Shown here in pieces: positions 26,690 through 39,618 of a DNA stretch of 64,000 nt. Under the pieces are notes generated by a model. That model was not told the origin of the DNA. It made no database searches and saw only the letters and a list, made by a program, of their open reading frames with translations. Position numbers and translations under genes: made by a program. Position 1 is the first letter of the stretch, and the number at the start of each line of letters is the position of its first letter. The DNA comes from Wuchereria bancrofti (lineage: Eukaryota > Nematoda > Chromadorea > Rhabditida > Onchocercidae): NCBI GenBank assembly GCA_005281725.1, contig SSBO01000001.1, positions 624,956 to 688,955 of the forward strand, in the 5' to 3' direction.

Positions 26690-29600
26690 TTATTTATTGA
26701 AATGATTGGTAGTACGAAAATGCGAAGCAAGCAATGTTGTATAAAATGGGAATAATGGATTAATAAGAAATGGAAATGATTCATTCATTTCGCATTCGCG
26801 AAATCCTTTTGCAAATGGATTACTCTCAATTTTAAGTTCTGTTATCTGAAAATAATTAAACTATGAAAGAATTAAATTAAATTTTACAAAATATTACTGT
26901 AATAGTTATCTTTTAGATAATAAAACTATATCTGCCATTTATTACTCTTTATTATTTAGCCAAATTTGCATAAATTATTTTGTAAAAATTTAGTAATTTT
27001 CTTTCAGCTTAGATTACAATTTAAAACAGTAGCAATATAGTTGAAAATTTAAAATTTTAATTTTAAATTTAATTACTTACTCGATGATTTTGATAAGCAG
27101 TAACAGCCATAAATGATGTATTTGGAAATGAAAATGTTCGACATTGACGTCCATTTCCATCAGCATGCACTACAACATGTATGTTTGGTTGATAACGATG
27201 CATCGAATTCACAATTATCTGCAAGCACTTATCATTCATATCACCACACAGATCTTATCAGATTTATCTAAATAAATATGCTTAATTATAAAGATCTTAA
27301 ATTTTAAATAATTTAAATGTTTTAAATGAATTCAAAAAGAATTTGTCTTCTTGCATTATTATTTGTAAAATAATTTAACAAAAAAATAATAATACCAAGG
27401 AATGCATTAAAAAAGAAAATGCTAAAATCTTTGTGANNNNNNNTAATTATAAAGATCTTAAATTTTAAATAATTTAAATGTTTTAAATGAATTCAAAAAG
27501 AATTTGTCTTCTTGCATTATTATTTGTAAAATAATTTAACAAAAAAATAATAATACCAAGGAATGCATTAAAAAAGAAAATGCTAAAATCTTTGTGAAAT
27601 TTTCAATAAAAATATTTTTTATATAATAATAATTTTTAATAGTAAAATGATTCGCTTATTATCTGCAAGCATTTATCATTCATATCACACAGATGTTATC
27701 AAGTTATCTAAAAAAAAAAAAATAATTTAACAACAAAAATTCATTTTAATTTTATTAATTAAAATTTTTTATGAGTCAAATGTAACGATTAAATTGAATC
27801 ATTGAACACAAATGATAAACATGTACACTTCAACTAAAGGTAGAATAATGCTTTCCATCTTTTAATTTATCTATTTTTGACTACTTTAAAAAAAAAATTC
27901 ATTTTAAGTTAGAAATCGTTTCCAATTATTTTCAAAATTTTTCTTTCAAATTTATAAATTAAGCTAAATGCAAATTTCATCATTTCTCTGACTCCTTTAA
28001 GCTCAAAAATTCACAATTTTACTGATTATTTCACCAAGATTTATCATATAATTTGCTAATAAGGTAAGTGATTACAAGATTTATCTTATCATTCGCTAAT
28101 AAGGTAAGTGATTACAATATTTATCTTATCATTCGCTAATAAGGTAAATGATTATAAGGTTTATCTTATCATTTGCTAATAAGATAAATAAGTGAATGAT
28201 AAAACATACATGCCCGTTCTGATCCAGCTGATTGTTGGTTAATTTAATTTTATCAAATGATACTGTCTGACGCATCCAGTGCTCACCAGGAGCTGGTGAC
28301 TCATTATGCACATGAACTCGACATGGCAATTCCGCTTCACCTAGAAATTTATAAATGAATTATATATTTGTAAATTTATTAAATTTTAAGATCAACAAAT
28401 TTTTTACTAATATTTTACAAAATAATAGCAATAGATTACGTGATCTGCAGTTTAAATTAAATAATTTTGATAATTAAGCAAGTATATATTTAATAATTTT
28501 TAAGTAAATTAAAAAACAAAAAAGACTTTTATGAATTATTATTCAATTAAATGTAAAATTAAACTGAAAAACAAAAAAATATACGTGAGACTTACCTGGT
28601 CCAGCGACAATCCATTTTGATTGATGAAAAGCGTAACGATACCTTTTATTATCAATGCACGTCAAATCAACCATTAATGAGTAACGTACGCTTGGTTCTA
28701 AGCCAGAGATTGCTACTTGTAATGTTGGAAACATTCGTCTATAACAATATATGAAGAGAGAGGGAGAGAGAGAGAGAGAGAGAATGAAAGAGAAGAAAAA
28801 TACAATTTGAAATAGTTTTTTGATTGAATAAATTTGTTATAAATTTTTGAAATGATATATTATTTATCTGTAAATGTTAACAATCATTTATTATTTACTA
28901 AAGTAACTGATAAAAAGATAAGGCGCTGAAAAATTCATTTGCATACATTTAACATTTATAAAGCTTTTATTTTTACTGTTTATTATTGACAGTAATGTAA
29001 TTTTTTTTAGATTAAAAATTTTTTATGTTTTATTTTTTTTTTAATTTTATTTAAATTTAAATTATGTAAAGTGATTTTTATCATAAATGCTAACAATTCT
29101 ATTTGATTTTTAAGGTATAATCAATCTAACTTTAACTTTTTACCTTACAAATATAAAATGTTTCTTCATGCAATTTTGTAGCTTTTCGAAACAGCGGCAA
29201 TAAATAAAACTTAGAAAAGGTGAATGTGACATTTAATTAGTAATGATCGAATTAATGTCCCATGCTATATGATATGACAATAATATTGTCACATGATAGC
29301 ACATTATTAAATTATGATGAATGAAGTATACTACACTTTTCTTCCATTAATAATTTATCATTCATTGCCTAAGTTTTCGAGTTAGTAAAGTGAAAAAATT
29401 AAGCTTTGAAAAAATTTTTTAATTTTATTAGAATTCTGATCAATTATTAGTACCATTTAAAAAACATTATAGCCAGACAGCTGCTAATTTTATCAATGTC
29501 GAAGTATAATAATAAGCTTTTTGAATTTAATAATAATAAACTTTTAGATTGACTTTGCATGCAATCCTAATTTATCATTGAACAAATAAACCTGAATATG

Positions 29601-31424
29601 CTTATTTAAAAAGGTTAATTATAAATGAGTGTTAAGAAAGAAAACGTTAATCATAGAAATTCTATATGTTTTCACCTGTATGACTAGAACAAATATGAAA
29701 CTCTGCTAGAATTAATAAATAAGTAAAATTAATTAACTAATATTATAAATAATTAAGTAAAATTACTTCAATCTCAAGAATGTCAACAGTTGTTGATATC
29801 CAATTACAATTAAGGTAAAATAGAGAAAAGCGAAAATATTAGCCTAGAAATCCTATTTCTTCATCAAATGAATGAATTTATCTTAGCATTTTTTCCTGTC
29901 AGTAATTTAAATTACTTAAAAATTGTAATTACTTCACTTTTGAGAATAACTATCGATATCCAATTACAAGTAAACAGTTGAAAAGATTAGAAGTTAAAGC
30001 CAAGAAAATTACATTAAATAATAGAATTGTGAGTAATATTAAAATTAATTGCGGAAAAAATTATTAAAATTAATTGTAGATAATATTAAAATTTCTAAAA
30101 ATCTCAATATAAATAAGTAACATTTTAGATTTGAAATATTCACAAAGTACTGCTTGTTACTTCAAAAGTTGTCATACATATTTTGTCAGAATACTTTTCT
30201 CTCTCGGTGTATTACATTATCTTGTAGAATATTTTGTAAAATATGAACTATAACAAAAACTAAAATTGGTAAAAGTGAAAAAGGTATCATTGTAAGGTGC
30301 ACAAACAAATAATTATTAGCAATTCTATTAATTGTATTTTATATTCATTCATTTTTATTATTTATGATTTGAAGCATATTGATTACTTGTTAACGATTAC
30401 TTTCTATAAAATTATTTATATTCAATTTTCCTTCAACATTTCAAAAAAAGACCAATTATTATTCATTTGTTATAAATTAGATTAAAAATTTTTCATTGCG
30501 TGTGAGTCTTTTTTTTTGTTTGTTTCATTATGATTATCAAAAGAGTGTTCAATTGTTGACAAGATGGCTGATATATGATAATATTAAATAGCTTCCATGC
30601 AATTAATCTTTTGATAATATTAATAATTATGAAATTTATTTCGAGTATAATAGTTGTGATTTTAATCATAAATGATAATTAATGGATAAAAATAATAATT
30701 AATAAGATAATGATAATAATAATAATTTTGAAAGACTTCAACTAATTAATAAAGTGATTAACCAAAATTTTCTTGTTATTTTATTCTTCCTGTCAACCAC
30801 TTTTATTCTGAGAAAAACTATGATAAATAAAATGATAAACTAGTAAAAGGAAACAATAACAATTATTATGGTTTAATTCAGCCTATTTAATTAAACAATA
30901 ATAAACAAATGTGTTTTTTTTTAAAAAAATTCACATCAACATTTAATTTTTAATGTAATTTATTAATTGCAAAAGTGAATGTAAATTAAAACATAGAAAA
31001 CAACAATGAAAAATGAAAAAAAAAAAAACAAATGCTACGGTAATTAATCATTAACTTACCTTCCAGTTTTTGTCACAATCATTTCAGTACCATATGCATG
31101 AAATTTATTCCATAATGTGGCACCTTCTAAACGCATTGATACATTGCGTAATGCTGAATGATAATCTTTCAACATAATCGATGATTTCGTCGTTATCAAA
31201 TTATGATTAAAATTATTTTCAGTATCAATAATGGTACTATTACTATTAGTACCATAATTAAGTGTAGTTTTTGATATTACAGGGAATAATTTTAGAGTAT
31301 CCGTTATTCGACTTTTATTCATACAATTATTATGAATTTCAGTATTAACATTATCATTATCATTATCATTATCGGTTACAGTATCACCGATCAAATATGC
31401 AATGCTAAAAGGCTTTGCAGACAT
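26690..31424 (-). CDS. mls-1: T-box transcription factor, Tbx1/10 subfamily (mls-1-like)
   Basis: Sequence-specific nuclear transcription factor. The exons, in gene order, are 31424-31060, 28738-28596, 28340-28210, 27218-27081 and 26845-26690. They splice in frame to 310 residues. The start is supported by an in-frame TGA nine codons upstream. Residues 1-94 are unstructured, with an Asp/Asn run. The T-box covers about 95-276: [91 protein letters not shown] and [30 protein letters not shown] and TAYQNHR favour Tbx1/10 over Tbx20 or Tbx2. The usual AGKAD motif is AGPGE here, and the loop before TAYQN is short. Only about 34 residues follow the T-box. In C. elegans mls-1 specifies uterine muscle; the role here is inferred. 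Subfamily call less certain than T-box identity. Confidence 0.9.
27283..27597. other. 7-N assembly gap between identical 154-bp copies
   Basis: Bases 27283-27436 and 27444-27597 look identical base for base and are separated only by NNNNNNN at 27437-27443. Both lie in the intron between T-box exons 3 and 4. Identical ends across a short N run are the usual sign of two contig ends that overlap but were not merged. A real tandem duplication cannot be excluded. Confidence 0.95.
27656..27710 (-). repeat. Diverged copy of the exon 4 acceptor region
   Basis: This stretch matches 27213-27270 apart from several substitutions and small indels (for example ATCTGCAAGC followed by ATTTATCATT instead of ACTTATCATT). 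On the - strand it recreates CTTGCAG|ATAAT, the exon 4 acceptor. In the frame needed, the copy meets a TAA within nine codons, so it cannot replace exon 4. Confidence 0.75.
28035..28194 (+). repeat. 40-bp tandem repeat, four copies, next to exon 3
   Basis: Units begin at 28035, 28075, 28115 and 28155, an exact 40-bp period with a few substitutions. Each carries TTATC(TT)ATC words, that is GATA-type sites on the - strand, and GCTAATAAGGTAA. The array starts about 15 bp beyond the exon 3 donor, inside the intron. Confidence 0.92.
28739..31059 (-). other. T-box gene intron 1 (2.3 kb)
   Basis: AT-rich intron with donor AAG|GTAAGT and acceptor TTATAG|ACGAAT. It contains an AG-rich tract near 28755-28795. 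I see no nested gene or RNA. Confidence 0.85.
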
Positions 31425-33894
31425 GTTGACGCCTTGATTGAGGAAGTTTCACATCACACTAAAAGCAGCGATAGCTAATATTACTACAAGTGGTGGTGCT
31501 GCTGGTGCTAGTGGTGGTGGTGGTGGGAGGTAGTATGATGGTGATATGATAATACTGGCGGTGCTAATGTTATTGTCGGAGAATTGGGGCGTCGTCGTGA
31601 AACATTTCTGAGAAGTGTAGAAAAGATGGGATCAGATTTCGGAAGCATAAGCAAAAAAATGGAATTTTTGATTATTTTATCCCGAGAATGTGAGAGTAAC
31701 AATGATAATAGTAATAATAATATTAAGAATAAGTGGTGATGATGATGATAATGAGGAGGAGGAGGGGGAGGAAGAGTGAAATGATAGTGAGAAGATAATG
31801 ATGATAATGATAATGATAAAAGCCGATGATAGAAATAATGCCAAACTCATCACAAATAGAACGATTAAAACACATGGTGAATTGGAAAGTTTTATTTCCA
31901 CTAAGCTATCATCTATTACCATCTGGCAGCAATATTACAGTAGTATTAATAATAGCTTTCACATATGATTCTCACAACATACCGTACGATTGATAGATGT
32001 GAAATTGCATTCTATCGATATCATCAATCAAATAAATTGTGATGATGATGATAATAATGATAATGATAATGATGAGAGAAGAAGGAGAAGGAGAAGAGTA
32101 GAAAGATGATGACAATAGTTGCAAAGAATCTTACATTGTTCTCCTGTATAATAGATTTAATATCAATATAAATATTTCATTTTTTTTAAAAAAATTGTAA
32201 AATTTCATTTAGCAAATTTATCTCAATAATTTTTTTGAATATATTTAAGAAAAAAAGAAGCGAAAAGGAAAAATAAATAAATTTTTTAATGAAAAAAGAA
32301 ATGACAAGAAATCTCTTGTTTCACAAGAGATGAAGCAATTAATTAATTGATTTTATTGATGAAATGATAAATTAATTGACCAAATTATCAAGTATCATAG
32401 ATTAAATCATTTTAAAAAAAGTAACATTTACAGAATACTTGAGAAGTTAATTTGTTTCAACAAAAACCCAACAAATATAATTTTTACAAATATAATTTAA
32501 CATTTTTCATTAAATTTCTCAAGTTCTGTTACTTATGAATTGAGTAGTATATTTTAACAATATTTTTAACTGATAAAATTAATAAATTATTTTGACAAAT
32601 TGATAGTCGGAAAATTTTTAATAATTTTCATGTGAAAAAATAATATAATAATATAAAGTTTTGTTTTCTTTTCCTTTCTCATTCATATGTGTTATTTATA
32701 TTATATACTACCTAATTACTTCAATTTAATTGGTATTATTATAAATTATGAGCATTCTATTTTGTTTATCTGCAAATTTGCTCTATTTTAAATTTGCCCT
32801 ATTAAATTTTTGCATGTTTTTAAAAAATTTATTAATTACTATAGGCTTTATTTTTGAAAAATTTACCAATTATTTTAGACATATCATTTCAATTTGTTAG
32901 TAACTGTAAAAATTTTGATTTTATTAAAATTCAAACTTGAAGATAAATCTTATCAAACTATCACTATCATTTGGCATATACCTTGTTTATTTTTTTTTTT
33001 TCTTTTGTTTTTCATTTTTACCCAACAGAATAGCAGTTCATGATGGATTAATAGGCCACTTTGCTATTAACCACAAGGGGAAGATGATACGATGGAAACA
33101 TCTGGTAACATACTGACAGTTCTAAGGGATTTATTCTTTCTCCAATATTTCAAAATGTTTTCAAGATGTTTCGATCTGATGGAGATTTATGAGTCGGAAA
33201 AAATTATGGATCTCTTTTCTAAATACTTCATCGTAAAATACTTTTAATGATTCCTTGATTGGTTTACAATAAATTTTAAAGTTTCCTATTTGTTATTTCC
33301 TATTTTAAAAGATTAAAGATCTTTTGATATACATATATATATTTTATTAATGCCAATATGGAAATAGTAACGGTAATAGTAATAGTGATGATTTTATAGC
33401 AATAAGAATAACAGCGATAATAAACAACAACAACGATAATGTCATTTTATTTACAATAGAAACAATAAAATGGTATAACTGCTACCATCATTGATCTCGT
33501 TTTATCTGCCTTGCTATAAGAAGATAATCCAATGTATATTTATTTTGATCAACTCTGAAAATTACAAAACATATATTTTTTAAAATAACAAATGAATAAC
33601 AAATTTCGTTAAAAGAACAACTTATCAGTTATTACTATATTTTTTTTCCTGAACTTAACTAATCTATAGCAAATAATAAAATGTATATTAACGTTCATAC
33701 AAAAATTGATAGAATTAAATTAATAATGAATTCTAAACCAATAAAATTTAGCAACGTTCAATATTTCAATCGATTATTGGAATCTTTTTGTTCAAATTCA
33801 AAATCTCTTACATGTAATGTTAGTGATACGTAAAACTTTTACTGAGAAAGGGTTAGAGTAACAAGACAGTACACATTATACACGATGTTAAGAC
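31425..33894. other. Non-coding spacer between T-box gene and PWP2
   Basis: Upstream region of the T-box gene and 3' flank of PWP2, both on the - strand. It holds GGT-rich DNA at about 31489-31530, GATGAT/GATAAT and GAGGAG microsatellites at about 31732-31820, and GATGATAAT repeats at 32039-32076. Open frames here are readings of these simple repeats. A somewhat GC-richer patch at 33027-33200 shows no convincing frame. Confidence 0.6.
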
Positions 33895-36800
33895 TTACAG
33901 TTTCGTTATTTGATTTGCATAATCGGATAAACACTGTTGTAAGGCGGTTAGGGAAGTTAAATTGACAGCTCGATTAAGTTTTATTTGATATCCATATTCC
34001 ATTAGCAAACTTTTCAACCAAAGTTGCCAGAAATGAATATGTTTCTCAACTGAACCATTAATATTTTCAGCTAGCCATTTCAGTAATTTCTCTGCATAAG
34101 CAATAGACAAAGAACGCGTAGCTATATCGACTGAAATAACATTCAAAAAATTGTCTCTTAAACTGAATGTAACTCTTCCTTTTAGAATAAAGCAGATGTA
34201 GTGCTTTATTCAAATACAAGTAAGAACAACCTGGAAATTTTAAGGAATATGAAGTAACAATTCATGAATTACTTGCAAAAAATATGGACTAATTTGGTTT
34301 TAGTAGTAATAAAAATTGCTAATCATGAAATTTTTCTAAATTTCGAAAGACCATTTGTAAAAAAAATAAACCTACTTTGTGCTACGGGTGTACACAATAA
34401 TACATTTTCGATTATTTCCGATTGATTCAACTGTAATGCCATTTTGAGTGCTGCCGAATATTCTCCTTCTTTTAATGCATCTTCAATACTAGCTGGAGTT
34501 ACTTGTATCCCAAGTTCAAAAGGATTGAAAAGATTACGATGATCAAGGGAGAATATAGCAACACCTTCTGTTGAACAAACTGCAAAACTACGACCTGAAA
34601 AAAAGAAAGAAATTAACCATACTTCTTAATTTTGGGAAAAAATTAGCTTTATGATCTTCGAAATGAAATCATCTTATTTTATAGAAATTTCGAAGTTATC
34701 TGCAAAATTATGGGCTAATTACCTGCAGGTGAGAAATTTATATCTTCAACGCGCATTTCTGGTCGGCCGGATCGCTCAGAAAGATCTGAATGTCGAGTAC
34801 CTGGGAGCTTTATACGTTTCCTACCATCCGTTTCTTCTTCGCTATCGCTAGCGTCAATTAACATCATATTACCAAACTCCGAGAAATTACGCCGATTTAT
34901 ATCCAACTAAAATCAAGGCATACAGAAATGTAAAACTGATTCAAATTTTTGTAACTTTTTAAGTAACATACCTTAACTCCATCCAAACTACGATTCGTTG
35001 TTAATTTCAATTTCTTTAATATAAAACGTTCTGCAACGCTATATAAACATATGTAATTCGATTGCCCAGCAGCAAGAAGTAATGTACCATCAGCGGAAAA
35101 GCATATGCATGTGAATGTCCTTAAAAAAAAGAAAACCAAAATTATAAAAAGTTCTCAAAAATTGAATGATAAACTATTGTTCAAATATCTTTTAAGATTT
35201 GAAGCAAAACTGAAATTACCTGCTCTTTTCACCTGTTTTCTTTTTAATAATATCAGTGGCTTTGCGTGCAGCATCAACATCGAGAGCTGTATCTATTGTA
35301 CCAAGCTCCGTGGATGTCTCAGTCTCAAAAAGACTCACTGACGAATCAAGGCATAATACCTATAATATGACATTTTTTTTTTTAAATGATTTATATCTAT
35401 CAAAACCACTTAATTAAAAAAAAAAAAAAACTTACAGCAAGTATCTCACCGCCAGGCGAATAAGCTACATCAAGACCTTCGTAAAGCAAATCGATAGATT
35501 CTGCTACAGATGATTCAACAACATTCCATATACGAAGAGTTTTATCCCAAGATACTGAAGCCAAATGTGTACCTAAAAATTCACTTTCAAATTCCATTTG
35601 AGAAAGGAAAAATAAGAATTAAAAAACTCAAATTCTATGTATACTTCACACTGAAACGCATTATACGCTTGAATGTATAATAGAAGAATTTCATAATATT
35701 AATCCACGACTATAAGTATAGAAGGACCTTCCAATATAAAAGAGGGCAAAACTAAAAGACAAAAGTTTTTCTTTCATTGTAAAAAAAATAAAATTAATTT
35801 TCCGAGCAATATTTAAACACACACATACATACAGACAGACATACACTAACCATGAACAGAAATAGAAGCAACTGGAGCTGAATGTCCAGACAACACATCC
35901 AGCAATTTCCCATTCTCGAGACTCCATACATAAATGGTGAACATTTCCTTGGAACTTGCCATTACAAGTTCAGCAGCCGAATCAACTGCTAGAGAGCCAA
36001 GCTGTGTCTTATCAGGACAAACCATTGTACGGAAATTGCGATATCTATAATGTTCATTGTGATATTCGCTAACCTTAACTTAACTTTAAATCAGAGAATA
36101 AATTTTTTAAATTGGACCAACCTAATTAGATCATGTGCTCGTACAGTTCCATCTAGTGATGCTGACAATAAAGCTTTACCATCAGAGGTCCAACAAACCG
36201 CGCTTACTCCACTGCTATGCTCGGTGAATGTTACAACACAAAATGACGACCGGCAAGACCAAACTTTCACCTGAAATTTTGAATTCTGTCAAAATTTTTA
36301 AGATATCAAATGTCTTGTCAATGATTGTCGAAGAATCTATTTTTAAGAAGGTCTTAAATCTTCAGATATCTTCTTCAGAAGATGAAATTTTGACCAATTC
36401 TAACAATACAAAACCATCAATTTTCATTTAAAGAATTATTTTGAAAATATCACAAAAACATAAGGAAACCTTTCCATCTTCAGCACCGGTAGCAATTTGA
36501 GATCCATCAGGTGAATAAGCAACTGTTGTAATGGATTGGCTATGTGATTGCTGTTTCATAACGTAAGTTTCGCTTTGCCACTCCCAAACTACTAACTGAC
36601 CTTCTGTTCCTTTTCCACATGCTATTGCTATCCAGTCACCAGATTTGTTAATAGCTAGGGATGACACCTTTGTTTCCGATACCCTTCATTTGAAAAAAAA
36701 AGATTAGAATCCTGCACAAATCATAAAACCATCTCAAGTGACTTGAATTATTCTAACTGAACTCTTTCCGAAAGGCTACCAATATTGGAAAATAAAAATT

Positions 36801-39184
36801 AAGGACCTAAATCACTAATTTATTCCAAGCTTTTCTGTATTATGAAAGAACAAACTGGATATATCAAAGAATTAAAGTTGTATACCAATATATCAAAGAA
36901 TAAAGTTGGCACGTTAAACTACCTCATTTTTTTTTTCTTGTTTAAATGATAATCCCTAAATGTCGTCTACAGACAGGCATCTAAAATAATTTACCTCAAA
37001 CTGTAGATGAGATTAAAATTTGGCATTTCATGCAGAAGAAATGCTCCATTTGAAAATGCGGTGATCAACATTGATGTTGGTGGGTGAAAGGTACTTGCTG
37101 TAAGATTAACGCCGTGTGCATTATCCAAATGTTCCATCATGAAATGCCTGAAGAAGTTCGCAACAATAAAAATAAAAAAGGAATAATCAGAATTGTGGTT
37201 TTGTTCAGATTAAATAAAACTATAATCTAATACTGAAATAAAAACAAATGAATCTCAACAGGACGTGAAAATGTAGAAAAGACGGAAGAAAAAAAAAGCA
37301 ATGCACAAATTCAAAGTAAATTACAAGAAAGTCTTGTCGATTTCCCTTAATCTTGCATCCTGCAACACAAATAAAAAAGGAAATCAAAAATATTACCTCT
37401 TTGTTTTATCGTACCACATTTTCTTCACATCTTTAGAAGTATTTTTTGAATACAACCCTTCAACAAAATCTTCTTGTTTCAGAGCACAAGCCCAGTGATT
37501 AGCTAGCCCACGCTTATCAACTGATATTAACTGGAACGAAACCCATTATTAGAGCTCAACAATTTAAAATATGTCCCAAATGGAAATATTGAACGGTGAA
37601 CAAAAGGATAATAATGAGCAGCAACTAAAAAAATTTCAAAACAGCGACTGAATCATCAATAAACGATAAACTTATTCCGGATTTCATTCCTTTCTGAAGG
37701 AGCTACATGTTAAGATATCTTTATAAATATAAGCATTTCTTGAAAAGATGGATGCAAATGCAAATACTTTTTATAATGTCTAGTTTACTTTAATATTTTA
37801 ATTAAAATTTGAAATAAGTAACTGGGAAAAATTAAAATTTACATCGTATGAGTTGTGGCAAAAATGACTGCCCACTACTTCTGCTTTATGTGCGGCCAAA
37901 GCATGCAAAAACAGATTTTTCAGAGTATCTACGGCTGAAACCACACGCACTTGCTTGTCTTCAGAACCTACTACCAGCAATCTGAAACCCAAGAAAGTTA
38001 ACATAGTAATCAATAGGAAGAAGTGAGGAACTAACCGGTTTTCAAAAAACGTTAGAAATAAGCAAAATACCTGTCATCATAGCTCCATTCAACGTTTTTC
38101 GCTTTTTCAGCAGTGATTTTATGAGTATGCAACAACATAAATGGATTCAGTTGAAAATTCTCAATTCCTGCAACCAGAAATACTTGTACATCACCACCTC
38201 GACAAGCAGCCAATCGCCTAAAAAAAAAATTTTGTTATACACATCAAAAATTAAATGAGTGGAAAGATTTTACTTCCATAAAAGTTTGAAAATCTCATTT
38301 TTACATTAAAATACACAGATTTTCAGTCTAAGTACAAACCTTCCATCCATCGAAAATTTGACATCACTAACATGAGCTCGAAAATTATGTCGATACAGAA
38401 CCGTATGTGTAATTAAGTTAACATACTGAGCATGTCCAGCTATAAAATAAAATATTACCAGCAAATAATATCGACATAAATAAGTATTTTAATGAGAAAA
38501 ACGACATGATGAAAATATAGTGATGAAAACAATACCGCTATAAGCAGTTCACTTGAACCAAAAAACTATAAAGAATGAGGGCAATATAATAAAAACTACT
38601 TAGATTAAAAGTAACCTTCATTTACTAGAAAAGCATGCATTCCGGATGGATGAACTGTTATCAGCTTAATGTTGAAATTTGATTCGATGGCAATAGTATT
38701 TGCATGGTTGCTGTAATTAACCGACATTACAATTCTCAAAATAATGTTTAACAATTTAAAAACATACAGCACATGAAGTCACAATGACAAAAGTAAAAGA
38801 AAACCGCAACACCAAACTCACTTTTTCAGATCAAATATTGTGACTTTGTTACCAACTGGACTAATAATTGAATTACCATCAGTTGAGAATGTAACGTTGC
38901 CATCACGGTAAACAGTACCGATAAGGCTTGAAAACTAAAAAGAAACCGATTAAGTACAACGCCCAATCTACTTTAGAGTATACCAATCAGCTAATTCAAT
39001 TTTGAGGTGTTCCAGAACAAAAATAATTCGTGTATAAAATGATTTTTGTAAACAAAATTTTTGCAAACAAACAAATAAACAAAGTTTGTCAGCGCAAGCA
39101 ATACTATGCCAGGTATCTTAATCCTACTTAAAATTTACCAGAACATATATCAATTTAAAGACTAACTTTGAAATTGATGTTCAT
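33895..39184 (-). CDS. pwp2: PWP2/UTP1 periodic tryptophan protein 2 (WD40, SSU processome)
   Basis: Nucleolar UTP-B subunit needed for 18S pre-rRNA processing in other eukaryotes. The exons, 5' to 3', are 39184-39167, 38934-38822, 38710-38616, 38439-38340, 38217-38071, 37981-37843, 37530-37397, 37147-36995, 36683-36470, 36270-36122, 36044-35851, 35572-35436, 35359-35220, 35119-34972, 34906-34723, 34594-34376 and 34130-33895. They total 2520 nt, 839 residues, with the frame kept throughout. Exon 1 is only 18 nt. The N-terminus FSSLIGTVYRDGNVTFSTDG is typical of the family. WD-repeat words include QLVVWEWQSETYV, SPDGSQIATGAEDGKVKVW, SASLDGTVRAHDL and ASVSWDKTLRIWNV. The NFSEFGNMMLID and LPGTRHSD linker also matches. 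The C-terminal helical UTP12 domain is about 710-839. It is slightly shorter than yeast and human PWP2 (about 920). A trans-splice-like acceptor TTTTTTACAG lies near 39259. Confidence 0.96.
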
Positions 39185-39618
39185 AAATATCTTTCCTTTC
39201 CAAGTAGAATTTCGATTTGAATGAAATTTCAAAAGTAATAGAAAAAAGATCAGTTCCTGTAAAAAATTTAAAGAGTAACTAGCAAATTTTCAGAAAAAAA
39301 AAACTTAATTTTTAGCTCAAGAAATGTAGAAAAAAAAAAATTATGTGGCAAAAAATTACCAGCATGACTTGTATATTTATCTGTACATAATCTATACAAC
39401 CAACTTTCGCCATTTTTTATTACTGCCAAATATGAATAAATTAGGTCATAACAAATTAGCATATCAAATAACAAAATTCAATCGGACAAAACAATGAAAC
39501 AAGGCAAAACAAAGCCGTACCATAGAATAATTTAAACTATTCTTCAATACATAAAACGTTGTATGTATAAATAAATAGCTTGTAAAGAAAGCATAAATTA
39601 ATCTTTAATTATCAAAGT
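39185..39618 (-). other. Short spacer between transporter and PWP2
   Basis: Only 434 bp separate the transporter stop codon from the PWP2 start codon on the same strand. A T-rich acceptor near 39259 precedes PWP2. No exon or clear AATAAA signal was recognised. The spacing allows an operon resolved by trans-splicing. Confidence 0.6.

Noticed and set aside
26536..26784. 82-residue - strand frame starting [10 protein letters not shown]
   Set aside because: It overlaps the last T-box exon in a different frame. The frame giving [10 protein letters not shown], with an acceptor at 26846, is the real one.
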